Shown: positions 39,283 through 51,719 of the stretch, one piece after another | How the letters are laid out: each line of letters starts with the position of its first letter | Numbering within the stretch: position 1 is the stretch's first letter | Source: Jaapia argillacea MUCL 33604 | Lineage: Eukaryota; Basidiomycota; Agaricomycetes; Jaapiales; Jaapiaceae | Direction: 5' to 3' | DNA: 64,000 nt | Assembly: GCA_000697665.1 (NCBI GenBank) | Contig: KL197714.1 | Coordinates: forward strand, 104,201 to 168,200 | Translations under genes and position numbers: made by a program | The notes under the pieces: model-generated | Seen by the model: the letters and a program-made list of their open reading frames with translations, nothing else | Told to the model about the DNA's origin: nothing | Database searches by the model: none

Positions 39283-39377
39283 TGTAGCTCTGGGGGTGAC
39301 AGCGTAGCAGTCTGTAGCCGATGTAGGAATCTATAGCAGTTGATGTGTAGCCTGGACCTCAATGTAGCGAATGTAGC
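39283..39377 (+). repeat. left subterminal repeats of the Plavaka-type element
   Basis: TGTAGC appears five times in 95 nt (about 39283, 39313, 39345, 39363, 39372), often as GATGTAGC- or AATGTAGC-like variants. The mirror-image hexamer recurs at the right end, which supports binding sites for the transposase. Confidence 0.65.
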
Positions 39378-39449
39378 TGTGGAAGTTGATCCGTAACTCA
39401 ATGTACCTCCTCTCTGCAATACAGAGTACTACATTCTATAACCCGTAAC

Positions 39450-40540
39450 GATGTAGGCCATGTTTCATGACCTGGATTGAGATGGCGGCATGCATTGGTT
39501 TCGTCGATTTATTTGCATCTGTGTTGCCATGCACGTCAGTTTCGTTTCTCTGCATTGGTTTCATCCTTGCACCGGTACTTCTGCTGCCCCTCAGTTCCCG
39601 ACCAAGACATCCCTTGACTCTGAATGCTGCACTGCTACCGGAAGGGAAACAAGGGTGCTGTACCTGGTTCTCCCGCAGAGTTCAATGGATGTGCTTGTGC
39701 GCAGACGGAGGAGGTTTGGTTGCTTGATCGCTGTGCCACGCACCCCAGCCATATTCAATGCATGTTGATCATATACGATACATTTTCCCTTTCCCTTCAT
39801 GTCAGTCCTATTTACTTCATGTGTCGTTCCTCCCTCTGACAACACATTCTAGCTGCTTGACTTTTTCCTCCAACAGATCCGAGGGACCGAGAGTAATAAG
39901 GGCTTGGTGAGTGCACTCAGAATGTCATCCCTGCATAGAGCAATATATCCATTGTCCGCAACCTCACAACGGCCGTCACCTGTAGCGCTCCTCAAGTCCA
40001 TAGTTCTGTGGTTTCACTGTCGCCGCCGCCCTGTCCTCTGAGTCAGGTGTGAGTGATGACTGATGGGGCTGTGGTAGCAGAGCTCCCTTTGCATCGTCTG
40101 ATGGGCATGAGTGGATTGGGTTTGTAGGGCATAGGTTCAAAGTACAGAGAATAAATCAACACTGATGTACCGATTGAAATAAAATTGTGATGCCACTTCA
40201 AGTGTGTTGTTTGTCGTTCGGCGAGGATCAATGTTACCTGTTGACTTGCCCATCAAGTGACAACTCCGTATAATTCGGTCGACACTGATGACCACGGTGT
40301 TCTGATGATGATTGCGAGTTGACTGCGTGAGGATGATCATCCCCGTTGCAGGGTCTGGGGCGTGAAACAGAGTGAAGCATTCTACATATACAAGGGGGTG
40401 AGGAAAAGAGCCGAACTGAGGTGGGAGCTGGAAGATTGCGTGGACTTGAGCAATGCGCAGTCCTGGTCATCAGTGACATATATAAGCTTGATGCTCAATG
40501 CAAAGCCGTGACATAACATACCTTCGAGATGCGTACCAGC
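39450..40540. other. non-coding left arm of the element
   Basis: Between the subterminal repeats and the transposase stop. Only short frames are present. It may hold decayed accessory sequence and the transposase 3' UTR. Confidence 0.4.
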
Positions 40541-43194
40541 TCAGAACTTCTCTGGGTCTTGGATGATGACCCCGGTGTCGAAATGTGCAGGCACTGCAGC
40601 TTGGCGGCCTCCAGCTGGTCTAGCTGTTGTTGTCTGTATCCGTTCGAGGTAAATGCCTTCTGTAGTGTGAGGATTGGAAGCGATGTAGATAACGACTTGC
40701 TTGTAGAGGTTGAAGTGGTCCATGCGATTGGGTTGAAGTGAACATTGAGGTAGGTTATCGTGGAGAAAGTTTGACAGAGCGGGCAGGAAGTTGGCTGTGC
40801 CGTAGTCTTCTTTGAGTCGTGTTACAGTGACGTTGAGAAACGGGCATGCACGAGCGACTGAGTAACTCCTCGGGGGTCCTTCAACATTCGTAGCCTTTTC
40901 AACAGCATCTTGAAGGTCCTTCACCACGTCTTCATTGTCGTCACTGTCTTCATCGACTTGAACAAACCTCCGTCGCCCCCGTTTCCACTCAATATACGAT
41001 GTTTGCATCTCAATCGCCTCTTGACGCTGGAGCCATCGGGTCATTTGCTCAGTGTAGTCACGCTTGTTACTTGCTCGATAGGCTTCCTTTGCGAAGTCGA
41101 TGTGGAGGCGTTCGGGGAGCTCGGTGTTGAAACCATCGGCACTGCCTTTTGATTGGATGGCTTGAACGTAGTGGACGAGGGAGGCCATCTTGGGAAAACT
41201 GAAGTTCTTCCACACACCTTGTTCAATCAGGACATCCTTGTTTGCGTGAAATGTATCGAGTGCCAACTGAAGCGCAGCAAGAGTGTCGGTGGTGTGAGAT
41301 CGAAACTGAGCATAGTAGATGAAGTCCAGAAGAGAGCGAGCAACTGCCAAGACTCGAGACGGAACAGCGCCAGCCACGACACCTATGAACACCATCTCCA
41401 TCTCCTTCTGCTCTGTGCCAGTCCACTGCTTGACGAGGGAGATCCCTTTTTTGAAATCACGCAGACCTGGGTAGTTATTCATTGCCTTAAAGCGAGCATC
41501 AACTTCTTTATCACCCATGATGCTTTGGCACCACTTGACGAGATGGTCTTTGAAGAGGCCTTTGTGAAGCTGATGAAGGAGGTCAGGTGTGAAGCACACG
41601 AAGATGTTGCAGTGGGGGAGTTCGGCCCAAAAAGGTTTGTGAACAGCCTGCAAACCTTCCGCCTCAAAACGCTCATCATCAATGTGATTCTTGTGGTTGG
41701 CGAGCACCTGTAGTGTCATTGCCACATCTTGTAACGTCGAGCAAACTGCATTTCCCTTCTCATTGGGTTTGCAAATGCACCTCGGACAATGGTTCTCGTT
41801 GCAACAGGCAACTAGACATTGTTCTAGATAATCGGCAACATATGCTGCCAGGATGGGATAGATGCAACAAACCCAACCATCAGCACAAGTCATCTCGACA
41901 CCTTCCCACCCAGCCTGGATGAGAGATTGTAGCATGAGACCCATGCAGTGATGGAAGAGGCAGTATCCGGCAAGTGAGCGAGATTTCTCAGTGAAGTTAT
42001 TGAGTTTGGTGACAGGTATGTAGCCGAGTAGCACATTTGCTCGAGATGATGACTGACGACGTGTTTCCTTCGAGATGTTTCCAATGGAGAGGTACACCAG
42101 CCATGCAGCTTTGTCGCCACGGAACTGAGACAGGTTGGTTTTGTCGGAGGCGAGAATGATCGGCGCAACAACTGCGCTGTCCACAAGCTTCCCCTGTCAT
42201 TCAAACACATCATTAATATCCACACACTTCATTCGTGACAAATTCTATCACCTGCACCTCCCACCACCAGTCTCCGGTCCACATCTCATCATACACCCTT
42301 GTCTGGCCCTCCTTGTCTGCAAAAACTCGTTCTGGAACATATGAGATCATCCCCTGGAATACGGGATTCCCTATCAACTCCCTAATGCATTCAACTGGGT
42401 CTCGCTTCCACAGCTCCACTGTCTCGACAATGGGTTTCTTATCTTCCCCCAAGATGTTGCCCATGACATCGACGAGCTCGCAAATCCATTCAGGACCATG
42501 GGGCAACTCATCAATCTTTTGGAGGAGACTGTATGAGTTATGATACGACGGCTGTGTTTGGTTTCGAGTCTGGAGAATGGTAAGCTGGGGTGACATTTGT
42601 ATTGGCCATCTCACTCACAATTGGTAGTTTCAAAAACTCGTTCATCTTTGATTGGGCAACATTTTGGACGAGCCACCTGCCCAACTCCCACTCCTCCTCA
42701 TCAAGAAATGGATTCCAATCATCTCCCTTCTCACCTTCTCGATGTCTTTCAAACACCGTCTTTTCCTTCTGAATCGGAGCCACAATCAGTTTCTCCATGA
42801 ACGCCTCCACGAAATGTGCCCCCTTTAAGTCTCGAAAGTATTCATCCTCGACCTCCTCGAGTTGGGGTTGTCACCATTGCCAATCGTCAGTATGCGGAGC
42901 CATTGGTACTGGGTGGGTCAGCAGTGCAAATCCCTTGCTGCTGTCTCTACCATCATCATCACCATGAACCTCAACGGTTGGATCATCAGCACCCTCCTCC
43001 GGCTCCTTCGCTGGTGGTGGATCTGCAGCCTGAGGTTCTGATGTCGAAGTGCCATCTTTTGAAGCTGCCTTCACTGACCTCTTCTCCATCTGATGCTTCC
43101 AGATTAGGCGACACTTGGGGGCATTTGAGATGTGATTTTTGACTGCCTTTGCATCCTTGAATGTTCGATTGCAATAACCACAAGTAACTGGCAT
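40541..43194 (-). CDS. Plavaka transposase (one in-frame TGA)
   Basis: Exons complement(join(40541..42193, 42252..42569, 42619..43194)) form one frame of 848 sense positions, interrupted by a single TGA at 42871-42873. The start MPVTCGYCNRTFKDAKAVKN is the N-terminal C2H2-like finger of these proteins. After the TGA come GRWLVQNVAQSKMNEFLKLP, then YSLLQKIDELPHGPEW, VVAPIILASDKTNLSQFRGD and KAAWLVYLSIGNISKETRR. CADGWVCCIYPILAAYVADY and HKLFKDH-like HKGLFKDHLVKW follow. This string is characteristic of agaric Plavaka transposases (KDZ/CACTA-related, DDE nuclease). The TGA sits where a CGA (Arg) would fit, consistent with C-to-T change at a CpG. The stop probably disables this copy. Confidence 0.85.
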
Positions 43195-43583
43195 AGTATA
43201 TCAAGTTTCTCTGGGGGGGGGAGCAGCCTGAGTGTTGTAGAGTTTTCGAAGGCAAGTTCTCATTCAATTCCTATCTGTTATCACGATTTCCGCCTGAAAC
43301 ACAGGCCTGATTGGGTGACTCAGCAGTCAGGAGGCGCGGCATCATGTGCGCGTGGTGAGCCGTCCGTCGGGGTGCGTCTCGATCCTTGACACCTGTTTAT
43401 ATACCCTCGCGCCTTGTTGATTCATGAACCTTAAAATGTTGCACAGCATTCTGGACGCGTTGTTTACGCATCTCGTTTGTTTGGTACCCAAGTTGAGGTT
43501 TAAAAGGGTTCGATTCCTCGCTCTTTCCTTTATCCCCCACCAACAGCTCCCTCCCCCTCTCAGAAATACCTCTCTTCTCTCAG
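43195..43583. promoter_or_regulatory. divergent promoter of the Plavaka-type element
   Basis: 389 nt between the transposase and DUF6532-like start codons, with a TATATA near 43398. It should drive both genes. A GGTTCGATTCC word near 43507 looks like an RNA polymerase III B box but lacks a matching A box. Confidence 0.4.
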
Positions 43584-45810
43584 ATGGCTGCTCTCTCCCG
43601 CTTCACCCATGACTCTGACGATGATGGCTACTCTATGGAGGTGACCAATCAACGTTTGACTCGCCAACGACGCCCCAGTGAGAAGCAACAACAACACAGT
43701 ATGTCTTCACCCTTTCGCCTCAAATTATAACCTAAAATTGACTCCTATCCATCCCTCTCAGTTGAGGAACAAGAAGAATCAGAGCGTCGCCGTGCAGCTC
43801 AGAAGAAAGGCTCTGCGCATTCCCGTCGTGTTGTCACTGATGACAAAGATGAGGAAGACAAAGACAAATTTGGTAGTGACGGTTTGTTTCCTCCTTATGT
43901 TTCTCCTGCATAATTCACTCACAGCTTGCTTTCGGCGGTTTCTTACAGCAGGGAACTTGTTTGACAATGATGGTGAAGACAGAATGGCGAGTTTTTTTCC
44001 TTTCCTGCTTTAAGCTGCCAGTGGTCCTCACCAGCTATTCACAGTTCACCTCCCGTATTGTCCCACCCAAGGCGGCTAGGAAGACGCTCACTGCTCGGTC
44101 CAACTGAGTCCCACCTTCCACTGGCCCATCTCATTCCGCTCCTCACTCCGTCGCACACACTGCAACACATGTGTTGTCAAATACTACCAATACAACAATT
44201 CGTGTAAGTCGTATCATTGTTGCACATCAAGACAACGTCGCTCACTGCCGTGGTTGATGAATCAGCAACCAAGAGGAGACATTGCTGCTCCTTCTTGTAT
44301 TCAAGGCTCTGAGTCCGTGGGTGCACCATCAGCTTGGCCTCGTGGCGGTAATGAGAACACAGGACCGTTGGACGCCCTTAGAGCAGAGACCTTTCGTGCT
44401 CGCACAGGTATTGAGTCTGATACTCACGGTTTGGTCCCCCGATGTGCTCGCCTCAAGGATTCGATCCTCTGTGATGAACGTGAAGTCAATGAACTTGATG
44501 GCTCCTGCAGAACTTCTACCTGTGGCGCCAGGCCCTATGATGATGAAGATTCTGAATCCAATCACGAAGTTCGAAAGTGCTGTCACTCAGTGAATACTGA
44601 CAGTGACGAGGGCGAGAACGCTGGTATCCCTAAGGCTCAGTGCACCAATCAGGGCTCTGGACGCCCCACCCAGAAAGACTTCAATGATGATACTCAAGAA
44701 GTTCTTCACCATGCCATCAAGCTCTTCCGTTGCAAGATCAGTGCTCGCGATGCCTTCCCCAACCATGCTACGGAGTCTGACTGGGCAAAGGAGTCATGGG
44801 AGGAGGCTCAGCAGATCACCAACATGTGTATTCCATTGACCATCACTTTGGTTGGAATGGTGCGTGTTCATTGCTACTTTCTATTTGCTTTGCTCATGCA
44901 CTGTTAAGATCACCCGCTGTGGGTCACACCTCTGAGGCGAGGTGAAGACCAAGGCTTGCCTTATCGTTGAGACCATGTATGGTTTCAGCAGTGGACAGAA
45001 CAAGAGGATTGTTGAGGGCAATCGCACCCTTGCCATGAGTTTGAAGGACAAGTCTGGATTTGTCTACAAGGTAATGTGTTCCTTATCGTGACCAACTGTA
45101 GCCTTCCAACCATCTGTTTGCACAGTTTCCAAGTGCCAGCAAGAGCCAGCGGAAGGGTCTCTACAAACATGAGATCATCGTGAAGCTTGTCAACAATGTC
45201 TGGTTCGCCAATCGGCATGATGAAGGTGTCGTATATCACCAATACTTTCACCCCCTCCCCGCCCCTGCCATTGCTCTGCTTCTCACTGTTGTAAGTTCTT
45301 CCATTTGTCCTTCATCTGTCCTTTCTCATCACCAGATTATTAACTCTCATCTTCATCCCAAATTTTTGCAGATCGAGTGCTGCATCGATGAGTGGGGAAG
45401 TGGCGTCAAGACCGATATCAACTTTATGGCTGTCGAGTACAAGCGCGTCTACGACACTCATCTCGAATCACTGGTTAACTTTGGGCAGCATACCAGCCAC
45501 TACAATCTTCTCAACAAACTGTGCAACAAATTGGCTGTTGATGGCAGGTGAGCTTATCATTACCCTCCCTCCCTTCTCGCATTAACTGGGTGTTAGATTC
45601 TTCTCTGGTGCCGAGCCCATCAACACAACCATCGCTGCAGCTGTTCCCCCGTCCGCCTTCAATGCAGCCATTCAGGAGTATGAGGAAGATCTGACCGAGT
45701 CTGATTCAGATGGTGAAGAATTGTTCTGTGTTGGTGCGGGGAATGGTCAGGGCCAAGAGATTGCTGACAAGGATGCTCATGAGGATGCTGGTGACGACGA
45801 TGATGAGTAA
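43584..45810 (+). CDS. DUF6532-like protein carried by the element
   Basis: A multi-exon gene. It starts MAALSRFTHDSDDDGYSME (43584), continues after a short intron with IEEQEESERRRAAQKKG, and has a long exon from about 44255. The conserved part spans about 44690-45560: KLFRCKISARDAFPNHA, TKACLIVETMYGFSSG, KGLYKHEIIVKLVNNVWFAN, ECCIDEWGSGVKTDINFMAV, then an acidic end. This pattern matches the DUF6532 family of agaricomycete proteins, whose function is unknown. The middle exons near 43.97-44.25 kb could not be joined with confidence (one frame ends in TGA near 44106). Its place beside the transposase suggests a second transposon protein, perhaps DNA-binding. Confidence 0.65.
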
Positions 45811-46139
45811 CAGGTTGTGAGTAAACACACACACCTTCTCTGACTTTCTTTTTTGCTGATTATTTTTCTCGTGTTTCTGTCCAGTACGATTATCTCTCCA
45901 ATGTGGTTTATCTGTTTGACTGTTCTATCTCTTACCACCCCTTCTGAATGTTTGTCTTCTGTGAATGCCTGGCTGTTCATGTACTTCCTGTTCTTTGAGA
46001 CTGTCATCATGTATTCCTTCTCGCCGTGCTCCACTGTGAATATAGATCATGACCGATACCCTACCCATGTCTAGTGCTTCCGTGAGCTATACAAATATCC
46101 TTGCAGCAACAAGGCCCCTGTATCTTGTGAAGTGTCTAT

Positions 46140-46310
46140 GGAGAGCTACAGAGCCTACAGGGCTCTATTGAGGTACACATATATGTTGCACACCAGCTGC
46201 CTATGGAAACTACATGGTGCTACATATCTCAGCCGTTGAACTACATTGAGCTATATTTTTGACATGGGCAGCTACATCGTGCTACGTCAAAGGGGGGGTT
46301 ACCACAGGGG
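46140..46310 (-). repeat. right subterminal repeats of the Plavaka-type element
   Basis: GCTACA and close variants (CTACATG, CTACATT, GCTACG) recur at about 46145, 46218, 46270 and 46279, inverted relative to the TGTAGC cluster at the left end. Confidence 0.55.
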
Positions 46311-46379
46311 TACAACTGCTATGTGGGCTATATTTTGCCATGTTGCGACCCCCATTTTTGCTGATGTACTATATCCCCC

Positions 46380-48450
46380 TCTCATGGGGAATGAAGCGTG
46401 GGGCAGCATGTAATGGAGATGATTCCGACAGCACCATCAGCACAACCAACACTCCTGGCTCCTCCAGAGGACAAGCAGGTACAGTGGCTAAAACCGGGGG
46501 AGGAAAAAAAAATCCCACTACAAGTAGGATAAAAAGAAGGATCCATCCCTCACCGGAATCCAGCAGGAGTCCCCTCAACTGCCAGACAAAATTCACCACA
46601 GACCAGAGTGAGGCCAAAGATGGCAACCACCTGATGAGACAGTCACAGCGCCATGAGAGACTTTCCAAGACATAAACATCACTCAGTCTGCCGGGGTATC
46701 ACCATTGGCAAGGCATCAAAAATGACCATAACCTCCCAGGCAAACTTCGCCAGCAGTGGGAGAACCTGTCTCCGCTTAGTAAGAAGCCGCAAAAAATCAG
46801 TGGCATCGTTCCCAATAGCAATCGTGCATGCAGATGGCAGGCACTCAAACAGGTCCTTGAGGAAGGAGGCCCAAAGAGATACTAACTGGGAAACTCCACC
46901 ACTGCATGTGAGCAGTGCATGAACAGGGTCCTCCACATCCAGGAGACACAGGTGACAGATCCTCAAGTGCTCTGAGACCACAGGAACATAGCATGAAGCA
47001 CGCCGCAACTGTTCAGAGGCCAGTGTATGGTCAGACAGAAGAAGATGGGTCAATGCGGTCCTGTGCTGGGGAACAACAACACAAAGATATCCACGGAATG
47101 CCAAGACCCTCTGTTCCAGGGCTCCATCTGCACCTCTGGAGAGGTGATTGTGCAACAGGATAGTCCTCGAGGACGTGTTGATGAACTCCTGAAGAGCAGT
47201 ATTACATGCACTCCTAACCTGAGAGATCAGCCCCTGGATATCCTCTGATGATAGGCATGTCACATCTCCAAGGACCACTGGAGTAGGGAGGGAGAGAAGA
47301 ACATGAGCCAGATCAGATACCTAGGAGGGGCTTCCACACTTATGGAGAATGACAGAATCATCCAATGCACATCTGGCAAGATGCCTAGAGGGCAAGGAGA
47401 TCAAGTAGCTGAGATACTGCAAAGCAAGTACCACCCGGTGGTAACACAGAGGAGAGAGCCCAGTCTCTGTGAAGAGAATGGCAATGACAGAGTGAGGGTT
47501 AAGCCCAAGAATTCGCCGAATATATGCATGTTGCACATCCTCAAGCAACGCCAATAGGGTAGGATCAATGTCAAGTACAACATCACACCCAGCTGTCAAA
47601 TGAGGATCCACCCGTGCCATGTAGAGCTGGCATCCCTCAAAGGGGGGCAGAGATCCAGTCATTGACTGAGTCTGCAGGGCAGCACCTGCAATGCCACGTG
47701 CTGCCGATGCCTTCAGCTTATAATGCTTCGCAAATATATAATGATGAGTCAACTGAAAAGTGATGCCAACATACTTGTATTGCTTAACATACTACAGCGG
47801 ACAATCACCCATCATGATGTGGCCAGGGTGAGATCCAGCACGAGACACAGGGACAGGACCAAATATCATGCACTCAGACTTCCTAGCATTGGGTAGCAAG
47901 AAGTTGCAGCTGCACCACTGCAGAAAGGCATCCACCTTAGTCTGCAGCCCCTTCAAGGATGTGGAGAAGAGGGCAAGATCATCAGCATGTTCAAGCTGAG
48001 AGATTGCCCGTCCAAAGAGGACAATATCATCCACATGAGAAGGGACATGGAAGTCAGCAAAGAATACATTAAAGAGGCCTGGAGAGACTGAAAAGCCTCT
48101 GAGACACTGCCATCCAGCTTCAGCACATAGGAGATACAGTCATACAACATCCTTAGGAGATCAAGGAGGGGGCCCCCAACACCCCATGAGTGAAGTTTCA
48201 CCCATAAGGCATCCTTGTTCACACTTGGAAAGGCATTGGTGATATCAACAAATGCCACATACATTGTCTTCCCCTCTTGGCGTGCCCGGTGAATAGCAGA
48301 CATCAGGATAAACACATTGTTGTTTGTATGATAAGTACGGCGGAAGCCATTTTGAGAGTCTGGCAGAATATCTGCATCCTCCATCCATTCTGACAATCGA
48401 CCATCAATGAGTAGTGTCAAAAACTTCAGGAGGCAACACTCGAGGCCCAC
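46380..48450 (-). mobile_element. LINE reverse transcriptase, 5'-truncated and frameshifted
   Basis: Minus-strand pieces in order. Piece 1 (48450-47953): RT fingers/palm with DSQNGFRRTYHTNNNVFIL and MYVAFVDITNAFPSVNKDAL. Piece 2 (48034-47792): the catalytic HADDLALFST (YADD equivalent) and CSCNFLLPNARKSECMIFG. Piece 3 (47752-47321): thumb. Piece 4 (47278-46679): the C-terminal CHLCLLDVEDPVHALLTC finger. At least three frame changes and no upstream endonuclease mean it cannot work. The catalytic Asp pair is still present. This RT type is widespread in agaricomycetes. The 3' part ends near 46380, abutting the Plavaka-type element. Confidence 0.85.
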
Positions 48451-48484
48451 AATGCAGTAGCTATCCAGGTCAGATGCTATGGAC

Positions 48485-48875
48485 TTACCAGGCCTGATCA
48501 GTCCATCAGGATTTTGGGTGGCTGGTCAGGTTCAAAAAGAACCTATAACAACTGATCAGGGTTGTCAGGCCTGACGGCCTGACAAGGTGTTATTGGTGCT
48601 GATAACCCCTGGTCAGCCTTTGCAGCCGGATAACAGAAAAAGGATGCTTCACATCCCTCTTCTTACTTACTTACTGGATCACTCTTTCTTACTTGAGTTC
48701 CATTGATCATTACTTATTATCATAGGTACAGTTCACTCGTTCATTTGTTCACATTTGTTCACATATTGTAACATTAGTTATTGACTTTATTTATTAATTA
48801 CGAGCGGGTTCGAACATGTGGCCTCACAAGCTATCCAACACATGCACGATTCTACCACAAGGCTAGATGGTCTCG
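48485..48875 (-). mobile_element. tRNA-derived SINE candidate
   Basis: Read on the minus strand, 48872-48800 has an A-box-like GTGGTAGAATCGTGC and a B-box-like TGTTCGAACCC about 35 nt later, as in tRNA-derived SINE heads. The tail contains several CAGGCCTGA-type words. No intact tRNA cloverleaf can be drawn. Confidence 0.55.
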
Positions 48876-49324
48876 ATTTGTTATGTGGCTATGAGGAATA
48901 TGTACTATGATTTGATGCTAGCCCTAGCACTTGTACCACCAACTGCGACTGAAAGTAAGGAGACTGAGCTCAGAAACACACCCAGACGGTGGGTTATGCC
49001 TGCGGACCGCGAAGAGACCGTATATCTGAGAAGGATGAGGGCTTGTACTGTTCAGCCCTGACAGATGCTGACTGGGACCTGTTCAGCCTTTACTGCAAGC
49101 CTGATCTGTCCTGACAAGTGGTTCAGGCTTCGCCAGGCCTGACTAGCCAAATTGTGTTTTTCTGACAAATCTTCAATACCACCAGATGCTCAACCGCCTC
49201 CCCTCACGAATGGAAAGTCAGTGCCGTTTTGGTCTGGCTGCGCGAATTACAACAATCACCAACACAACTCCCATCATGGCCATCAGGAATTGCGGAAATC
49301 CACTGAGAGCTCCTGGAAAGCCCT
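48876..49324. other. repeat-derived spacer
   Basis: Contains another block rich in CAGGCCTGA/CCTGAC words (49060-49150), in the opposite direction to the SINE tail at 48490-48600, perhaps a related fragment. No gene is seen. Confidence 0.35.
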
Positions 49325-49590
49325 GAGAAATGGTTTAAAGGCCCCTTAGGGCCTGTCAGAGCTCTCAGGGCTCCAGCTCTCAGGCAGTCTATTTTTCACT
49401 CTGAATGAGCCTCAGGGCTTTGGCAAGAAACCTCTCAGGACTTCTCAGGACATTCAGAACTCAGGAGCCTCAGTAAAGTGAGCCAGAAGAGTGGGTTTTT
49501 GCAAAAGTTCACAGAGGGAATCGAACCCACAACATGATAGACACAAATACCACTTTAACCACTACACCACACCAAGCCATATTTTCTAGA
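49325..49590 (-). mobile_element. tRNA-derived SINE, copy 1
   Basis: On the minus strand the head (about 49583-49515) has TGGTGTAGTGGTTAAAG (A box) and GGGTTCGATTCC (B box). The tail is rich in CTCAGG / CCTGAG words. A similar head and tail recur in inverse direction at 51720..51945, so the two are probably members of one SINE family. Confidence 0.65.
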
Positions 49591-50215
49591 GGAAATGGTG
49601 GTTCATATTGGTTGTACAATGTACTTGAGTTGTTTAATTCTAACTGCTTTAGCAATATTAGAACACTTAGAGAAGCTCTGGTCATAGAATGGGGGTAAAG
49701 TGCTAAATTCACAGAGTTTGAGCAAGGAGACAGGAATCAAGCAAGAAGTCATCCTAAATAGCAGGTGAAGTCCAGAGAACTCGAGTGGGGCCAAAAAGCT
49801 AGATTGTTCTTGGAGTGAGCATCTAAGTATAAGTACAAAGAAAGCTCAGGTACTGAAGGGGCTGGCTGAGTCAATTCTATAGAAAGGAGAGGCCAGGAAC
49901 ATAGGCTGAAGCCAGAAAAAGTAAAAGACAAATAAACTGTGGGGAGCATCAGAGGGAAGTCAAAGAGAGAGCAGAAACATATGAGAAGATAAGCATCAAT
50001 GATAGAAGTATAAGTCTAGACACAGTAATAGGGTAATGGCAGGTTGGTGAGTTGGGAGAGCATGGTATTGTTGAATGATAATGGGGATCAGTGACAGGAG
50101 TTCATCACAGAAGATATGGTGAACAAGGGATTGGGATACTTGTGAGGGAAGTCCAAAGAGGTGAGGCATGAAGGTTCTTCAGCAAGGTCTAGAGTGTGTA
50201 CAATGTTCTCAATAG

Positions 50216-50660
50216 TGTTGTAAACGCCTTCAGACTTGTACATTTTCATTTGTATTGTATCTATCTTGACGTCTTATCAGGCTTATCTTGTGTTGTATCA
50301 TTTCCCTTGTCTATGATACTCGATCTGGACTTATTCTATTTTTAGCCCATTCTATTATTAGCACTTCCATTGTTCTCATGTTCATTGTTCTGTACCATTG
50401 TCCTTGTGCATTGTCCTGAACCTTATTCCACTTTCCATTGTCTAAGCCCATTGTCTTGTTGTCATTATTCTCAATCCATTGTTCAATGCCCTATTGTTCT
50501 ATTAGTATATAAGGACACCTAGCTACTATGTATTCAGTAGCTTGTCCACTTGAACAATACAGCACTTTAGTTGTATCCTTCAAGCAGTTTTCTCTCCATC
50601 ATCATCCTCTACAGCCTCAACATTCTAGCCTGAGTACTAGCCACTAAGGCACTCCTAACA
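50216..50660 (+). mobile_element. LTR, family L1 (old)
   Basis: Starts TGTTGT and ends CTAACA, with a TATATAAGG-type promoter word near 50507 and a C/T-rich end. A second member lies in the opposite direction at 53109..53965. No clear target duplication is seen, so it may be one end of a larger, rearranged element. A fossil. Confidence 0.55.
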
Positions 50661-51719
50661 CTTGGACAAGCTCCTACCAACCCTACTCACTCTGTATGAC
50701 CAATGCAGCCAGGACCTGCAATGATATCACCCACACGCCCTGTACACATCTGGTTCGTCATTCTCTTCCTACAATTCCTCAGTGACATATTCATCGACTT
50801 TGCATTGCAACTCAATCAATACATACAAGAAATACAACGGAAATACAACAAAGGGTGAACCAACTAAACCGGCATTGTTCGAAGCCACACTCACTGCAGC
50901 ACTCATCTATGTAGCAGACCAACTCTATCAATTCAATGGGAAACTACTACCACAACCACACATAGTCTACCCTAACCAGCCTTACCCCAACACATACTGG
51001 TCTCAAGATTCCCTGTCACAGATCAATTAAATCCTGACTATATCTGCCACAATGTCTCCATGAAACAATTGAAGTCCTGGACGTCAAGCACATCTGACCT
51101 GTCGAAATATCCATTACAATCACACCAATCATCATCCCCATTGCCCTAATCATCCACATAATATATGAAAAAATATCAATCCACCAGAATCTGAAAGACC
51201 ACATCCAATGTGCGTAAATGAACTCTGTAACAGCATTGGACACCACCGTTATTGTCCTAACCAACGTCTAGATTGCAGACAATCACTCTGCTCCCAGATG
51301 GGAGGACATCATACAAGTTGCATGCACAACCCCCATCATGAACTACCAGCCTACAAAGCTCAACCACACATTTTCCAAATTAGAAATAACATAAATCCCA
51401 AACCCAAACTCATTAGGAACATACCCATACCTCCATCAGACCCTTTGAACTTCGTCGAATTCCTAGTAGAATTCCACCACACCATCATCATAGCAATCAC
51501 AAAGTGGACAAGCTACCAAATATATAGTAACTAGGTGTCCTTATATACTAAGAGGGCAATAGGGCTTTGAGCAATGAAGATATGAGATGAGTTATGAACT
51601 TGCTCTGCAGGTGAAGAAGGCAACCTCAAGCAACCAGACAACTAGGCTCCTTTGTATCATGCAGTGGACTTGAGATAATTGTGTCAATGGTCATTGTAGA
51701 CCCAATATGGTTGATATAC
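50661..51719. other. CpG-poor repeat-derived DNA
   Basis: Follows the L1 LTR. It may be remains of the element interior. A short antisense L1 fragment lies at about 51500-51560. No domain is recognisable. Confidence 0.35.

Larger units (their letters stand above)
39280..46310. mobile_element. Plavaka-type DNA transposon, approximately 7 kb
   Basis: Two divergent genes, a Plavaka transposase (minus) and a DUF6532-like gene (plus), lie between regions carrying the same hexamer in opposite directions. TGTAGC occurs five times at 39283-39377, and GCTACA repeats at 46145-46275. Such subterminal inverted hexamers are typical of CACTA-related transposons, whose transposase binds them. I could not fix the terminal inverted repeats or the target duplication, so both ends are approximate. 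The transposase has an in-frame TGA, so this copy is probably not autonomous. Confidence 0.65.

Noticed and set aside
41153-41713. A 186-codon plus-strand frame
   Set aside because: Antisense shadow of the Plavaka transposase, with no family resemblance.
43480-43530. A tRNA gene suggested by GGTTCGATTCC
   Set aside because: No matching A box or cloverleaf is found at the required distance. It lies in the divergent promoter of the element.
48485-49165. A DNA transposon with terminal inverted repeats built on CAGGCCTG words
   Set aside because: Only the 8-bp word is shared between the two ends. Longer inverted similarity and a target duplication are absent, while a tRNA-like head is present.
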